From a virus: a DNA stretch of 54,276 nt. Positions 51,757 through 54,276 of this stretch are shown here, in pieces. The stretch is taken from IMG/VR virus record IMGVR_UViG_3300043539_001043, positions 1-54,276 of that record; one strand, 5' to 3'. The position numbers and the translations under genes were made by a program. The notes beneath the pieces are model-generated. The model saw nothing but the letters and a program-made list of their open reading frames with translations. It made no database searches and was not told the origin of the DNA. Positions within the stretch are counted from its first letter, which is position 1. Each line of letters begins with the position of its first letter.

Positions 51757-51969
51757 ATGCTTATAGATATACTTAATAAATTATTTGTCGTTTTATTCAT
51801 GTTATCATGTATAAACGTAATTAGACATGCTTATTATTTCATACAAGCAGTTGTCACTTCAACAGAAGAAGAACCTAAGAAATATAAGATACCTAAATTA
51901 CAATTAAACTTATTAGGTATATCTATTGCATATATTTTATCAGTGCTTATAACTGGTATCACAATTTAA
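51757..51969 (+). CDS. Small two-span membrane protein, 70 aa
   Basis: Hydrophobic spans at about 7-34 and 49-69 flank a short acidic-then-basic loop (E-E-E-P-K-K-Y-K). Small proteins of this type are frequent in T4-like phages; function unknown. A holin role cannot be excluded, but the gene is not next to the endolysin. Confidence 0.6.
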   Translation: MLIDILNKLFVVLFMLSCINVIRHAYYFIQAVVTSTEEEPKKYKIPKLQLNLLGISIAYILSVLITGITI

Positions 51970-51978
51970 AAAATTAAA

Positions 51979-52671
51979 ATGTCAAATATACAAAAAACAT
52001 TAGATTCTTTACAACCATATGTTATAGGTATAAGATATCTAGAAGGGACACCATTAGTCGATGCTGTGTTCAAAGAAGGTTGGACTGTACCAGACGATAA
52101 TAAGGTTAAAAAAGTTAAAGGTAATGATGAAATGAATTATTACATGCTTTTTAGTGAAGTTAATGGTGTTGGGTTAGACGATTTATTAGATTACGTTAAA
52201 AAAACAATTGATTTAAATATTGAGCGTGAAAAGAAACATGATTTACTAAAAGAAAAAGTTAATGAGTTAAAAGAGATATTTAAGAAAACTAGTTTAGAAA
52301 AATTAAAAAGACTTAAATTTAACTTTAGCGAAGAAGACTTAGTTCCTAGGTTAGATGATTTTGACGCTGAAATAGAAGAAACGTTAAACGAAGAAGATAT
52401 AATTGATGAACCAACACAAACAACCAATCCATCTGATTTTTATCCAGAAAATGTTGAAGAATATGCGACATCTGGTGAGAAAGAATTTGAAGAAACAATA
52501 GTTCCATCTTATTTAGACGAAAATGGTAACCCTATTGAGTTAACTGAAGAAGAAATGGAAATGATTGAAGAAGAAAAAAGAGCATTGCGAAACATGGAAT
52601 TGCTAAAAAACAAAAAACAAAGTGATAAACTAAAAAACATATCTAGTAAAGTAGAATTACCACCTAGATAA
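51979..52671 (+). CDS. Conserved-type phage protein with acidic tail, 230 aa
   Basis: The N-terminal half has an ordered domain (about 1-110) with 'YVIGIRYLEGTPLVDAVFKEGW' and a Lys/Glu helix. The C-terminal half is strongly acidic and probably disordered before a Lys-rich end. No catalytic or membrane motif. Similar proteins occur, to my knowledge, in marine T4-like phages without assigned function. A two-way terminator follows. Confidence 0.65.
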   Translation: MSNIQKTLDSLQPYVIGIRYLEGTPLVDAVFKEGWTVPDDNKVKKVKGNDEMNYYMLFSEVNGVGLDDLLDYVKKTIDLNIEREKKHDLLKEKVNELKEIFKKTSLEKLKRLKFNFSEEDLVPRLDDFDAEIEETLNEEDIIDEPTQTTNPSDFYPENVEEYATSGEKEFEETIVPSYLDENGNPIELTEEEMEMIEEEKRALRNMELLKNKKQSDKLKNISSKVELPPR

Positions 52672-52690
52672 TAAACAACAACAAACAAAA

Positions 52691-52715
52691 AAAAAAGCCC
52701 CATTGGGGCTTTTTT
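52691..52715. terminator. Bidirectional intrinsic terminator
   Basis: AAAAAAGCCCC-ATT-GGGGCTTTTTT is a near-perfect palindrome placed between two convergent genes, so it can end transcription from both strands. Confidence 0.88.
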
Positions 52716-53053
52716 CATTTTGCAAAAGCTCGTTCAAAAGCTTCTTGTACTGTGTGTGTTAACCACACTCCAGCAGCGGAAATTAATCCATTAAAAAAAA
52801 CGATTAAAATAGGTGAACTAACACCCAAGCTACCCATAGGGGTTAATTTACTGTAACCGAAATATAATAATATCCCAGAAACCGCAAAACCCATCCAAGT
52901 ACCCAAACACATAAAACACGTGAATAGTTTATGAATACTGTAACCGCCAGTACCCATCTTTGCTAGAAAGTTTCTCCAACCTTCAAAAACGGAACCGTAA
53001 ATTAAATTGTTACAAGCCCCATAACAAATAAGAATAAAAATTAATGTTGTCAT
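52715..53053 (-). CDS. Membrane protein with C-F-M-C-L-G motif (DUF1360-like)
   Basis: A 112-aa protein on the minus strand. Spans at about 2-20, 50-72 and 78-100. The central K-L-F-T-C-F-M-C-L-G-T-W-M-G-F motif matches the C-P-M-C-L-G-x-W type of small membrane proteins (DUF1360-like) found in bacteria and phages. A weak ATATTTAAAT motif lies 8 nt before its start on its own strand. Function unknown; the CxxC could bind metal. Confidence 0.65.
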   Translation of the reverse strand: MTTLIFILICYGACNNLIYGSVFEGWRNFLAKMGTGGYSIHKLFTCFMCLGTWMGFAVSGILLYFGYSKLTPMGSLGVSSPILIVFFNGLISAAGVWLTHTVQEAFERAFAK

Positions 53054-53061
53054 AAGTTTTT

Positions 53062-53071
53062 ATTTAAATAT
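53062..53071 (-). promoter_or_regulatory. Weak late-promoter-like motif on the minus strand
   Basis: Read on the minus strand: ATATTTAAAT followed by AAAAA, 8 nt before the start of the DUF1360-like gene. It differs from the consensus at its end. Confidence 0.35.
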
Positions 53072-53093
53072 AGTAATTATAGAACAAATAGTC

Positions 53094-53103
53094 AATATTT
53101 ATA
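53094..53103 (+). promoter_or_regulatory. Late-promoter-like motif AATATTTATA
   Basis: Followed by TTAAAAAAG and 12 nt before the ATG of the zinc-ribbon gene, divergent from the minus-strand membrane-protein gene. Confidence 0.55.
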
Positions 53104-53115
53104 TTAAAAAAGAAC

Positions 53116-53385
53116 ATGAAAAAATTTATAAAAAATAGATTAAATGTTTTACTTACTGAAGGTAAAAAAGAAGAATACCAATATCAAATGAGAGATATAG
53201 GTGGTGCCAACGTTTATTACCGAAAAAAGAAAAAAGACAAATATTGGGAAATTATTGACGCAAAAGAATTTGAAATCACATGTAAAAAATGTGATTGGCA
53301 TTGGCTGGCATCTCAATCAAATGAATCAGACTTATTTATTTGTCATAAATGTGACCATGACAATGAATCTTCTTATGTTAAATAA
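53116..53385 (+). CDS. Small zinc-ribbon protein with N-terminal leader
   Basis: An 89-aa protein. The leader M-K-K-F-I-K-N-R-L-N-V-L-L-T-E-G fits the basic amphipathic leaders of other late genes and ends L-L-T-E, an (I/L)-x-E site. Residues about 55-82 form a zinc ribbon, C-K-K-C-D-W-H-W ... F-I-C-H-K-C-D-H-D-N. It may be a virion-internal DNA- or protein-binding factor; no activity can be named. Confidence 0.65.
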   Translation: MKKFIKNRLNVLLTEGKKEEYQYQMRDIGGANVYYRKKKKDKYWEIIDAKEFEITCKKCDWHWLASQSNESDLFICHKCDHDNESSYVK

Positions 53386-53409
53386 TTTACATTGTAAAAA
53401 ATAATACAT

Positions 53410-53420
53410 ATATTTACTAA
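53410..53420 (+). promoter_or_regulatory. Weak late-promoter-like motif ATATTTACTAA
   Basis: One or two differences from the consensus; 8 nt before the ATG of the 72-aa gene, in the same position as other copies. Confidence 0.35.
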
Positions 53421-53428
53421 AAAAAAGT

Positions 53429-53647
53429 ATGAACGATAAGATGATTAACCGTGAAATCAACATGATTGAAAATGAAATGGTCGCTGATAAATACATCACG
53501 GATATTAAAAAGAAAAATTTCATAAATGAGATAAAAACTAATTTAGGTTCTGAAATTAAGAAAAACCCAAATAAAGTTAAAGTGGTGAAAAAATCTAAAA
53601 AAGAAAGGTTTTTAGAAATTATAAAAAGTATATTTACAAAGTTTTAA
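53429..53647 (+). CDS. Small basic helical protein, 72 aa
   Basis: Lys/Asn-rich helical protein with 'NKVKVVKKSKKERF' near its end. No recognised family; its strong positive charge could allow nucleic-acid binding. It shares the upstream motif context of other accessory late genes and is followed by the next gene after 1 nt. Confidence 0.5.
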   Translation: MNDKMINREINMIENEMVADKYITDIKKKNFINEIKTNLGSEIKKNPNKVKVVKKSKKERFLEIIKSIFTKF

Positions 53648-53648
53648 T

Positions 53649-53870
53649 ATGAAGTACGAAGATTTAATACAAACAGTTTCAGAAATCCTTAACAATGAAA
53701 ACATATCTAAAAATGGGTTAATTCTTACATACCTTTTAGATGAAGACAAACATAATAAAATGAATGAACATCTTTATTATATGTCTAATCCTAATGGTGA
53801 TGGTTATGCCAAAAATACAGAATTTGAAGTTGAGATAGAAGGATTGCTTGTTAAATTTATTAAAAAATAA
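53649..53870 (+). CDS. Small acidic protein, 73 aa
   Basis: Alpha/beta protein starting M-K-Y-E-D-L-I-Q-T-V-S-E-I-L and ending V-E-I-E-G-L-L-V-K-F-I-K-K, with no known motif. It starts 1 nt after the previous stop, and a host-type promoter for RNase HII begins right after its own stop. Confidence 0.55.
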   Translation: MKYEDLIQTVSEILNNENISKNGLILTYLLDEDKHNKMNEHLYYMSNPNGDGYAKNTEFEVEIEGLLVKFIKK

Positions 53871-53901
53871 TTTGGTAATTAAATAATTTTTTGTACATTT
53901 G
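53871..53901 (+). promoter_or_regulatory. Host-type promoter before RNase HII
   Basis: TTTG at 53871-53874, a 19-nt spacer and TACATTTG at 53894-53901 match both Bacteroidota boxes exactly. The ATG follows after 14 nt. The best host-type promoter in the window. Confidence 0.75.
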
Positions 53902-53915
53902 GTAAAAATTAAGTT

Positions 53916-54276
53916 ATGGCCAAAGAAAAAAAATTATTAGAAGACTTCGGTGACTATGAGTTGGTTGCTGGTTTAGACGAAGTTGGTAGAGGTTGCGGTG
54001 CTGGGCCAGTTGTGACAGCAGCAGTAATAATGCCAAAAGGATTCAAGTCTCCACTTATAAGAGATTCAAAGAAACTATCCCCAAAACAAAGAGATGAAGC
54101 TTATAAATTAATCATGGACAACGCTATTGCTGTTTCATGTAAAGCTGGCTCCGTAAACGAAATAAATGAAATAGGTATCAACCCTTCAACATTCAATACC
54201 ATGTATAAGTGTTTAGATGAACTATCTGTAACACCAGAACATATACTAGTTGATGGTACAGTGTGGACAAAACGTG
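53916..54276 (+). CDS. rnhB: Ribonuclease HII, 3'-truncated by window
   Basis: The first 120 codons of RNase HII, which removes RNA from RNA/DNA hybrids, such as primers. Visible: A-G-L-D21-E22-V-G-R-G-C-G-A-G-P-V-V (catalytic Asp/Glu), R-D-S-K-K-L-S, and I-L-V-D-G-T near the end, all family hallmarks. T4 uses an unrelated 5'-3' RNase H, so this is a bacterial-type replacement. An exact host-type promoter precedes it, fitting an early or middle replication gene. The gene runs off the window. Confidence 0.95.
   Translation, partial: MAKEKKLLEDFGDYELVAGLDEVGRGCGAGPVVTAAVIMPKGFKSPLIRDSKKLSPKQRDEAYKLIMDNAIAVSCKAGSVNEINEIGINPSTFNTMYKCLDELSVTPEHILVDGTVWTKR

Noticed and set aside
51757-51969. Two-span 70-aa protein as the holin
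   Set aside because: It lies 4.4 kb from the endolysin in an accessory cluster and has no feature specific to holins.

Overview
The window is a stretch of a large, strongly AT-rich genome of a tailed, contractile (T4-like, myovirus-type) phage. Almost every base is coding, nearly all genes are on the + strand, and no gene-free stretch exceeds 300 bases. No tRNA, rRNA, insertion sequence or CRISPR array was seen. Several independent signs point to a Bacteroidota (Flavobacteria-like) host: SprB-type repeats as in gliding-motility adhesins, a Bacteroidota-style histone H1-like protein, a compact RpoD-like sigma factor, promoters of the Bacteroidota form TTG-N19/20-TAnnTTTG, and A-rich start contexts without clear Shine-Dalgarno sequences.

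Layout. (1) 1-2768: class I ribonucleotide reductase, nrdB (cut by the window edge) then nrdA. (2) 2894-30656: baseplate and tail-fibre module: gp25-like and gp6-like wedge proteins, a 1532-aa virion protein with SprB repeats and a hydrophobic/Cys-rich block, a series of unknown structural proteins, a gp7/gpI-like wedge protein with a Cys-rich extension, a 1978-aa fibre-like protein with an internal tandem duplication, three small MYFFD paralogues, and two tail-collar-like paralogues. (3) 30705-38953: DNA metabolism and transcription: RuvC-like resolvase, DnaG-type primase, PD-(D/E)XK nuclease, Mre11/Rad50-like gp47/gp46 and an RpoD-like sigma factor. (4) 39008-46816: membrane protein, degenerate amidase-like protein, spanin-like candidate, tail-tube-fold protein and probable virion-internal proteins. 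(5) 46896-51293: GH24 endolysin, then one tight operon with a membrane histidine kinase, a CheY-like receiver, a coiled-coil membrane protein, an L,D-transpeptidase-like protein and an unknown protein. (6) 51332-54276: small accessory genes (H1-like protein, membrane proteins, Zn-ribbon protein) and the start of RNase HII.

Regulation. Two promoter classes can be read. Host-type promoters (TTG-N19/20-TAnnTTTG) precede primase, nuclease, the 178-aa gene, sigma and RNase HII. A different motif, ATATTTATAA followed by A-rich DNA, lies usually 8-15 nt before start codons of structural, lysis and accessory genes. It often directly follows a hairpin-T-run terminator, and it is found in reverse orientation ahead of a minus-strand gene. 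It is the best candidate for the phage late promoter.

The most unusual system is the phage-encoded two-component cassette at 47440-50207, placed in a late operon between the endolysin and an L,D-transpeptidase-like gene, which suggests (inference only) signal-dependent control of lysis or host-cell state.
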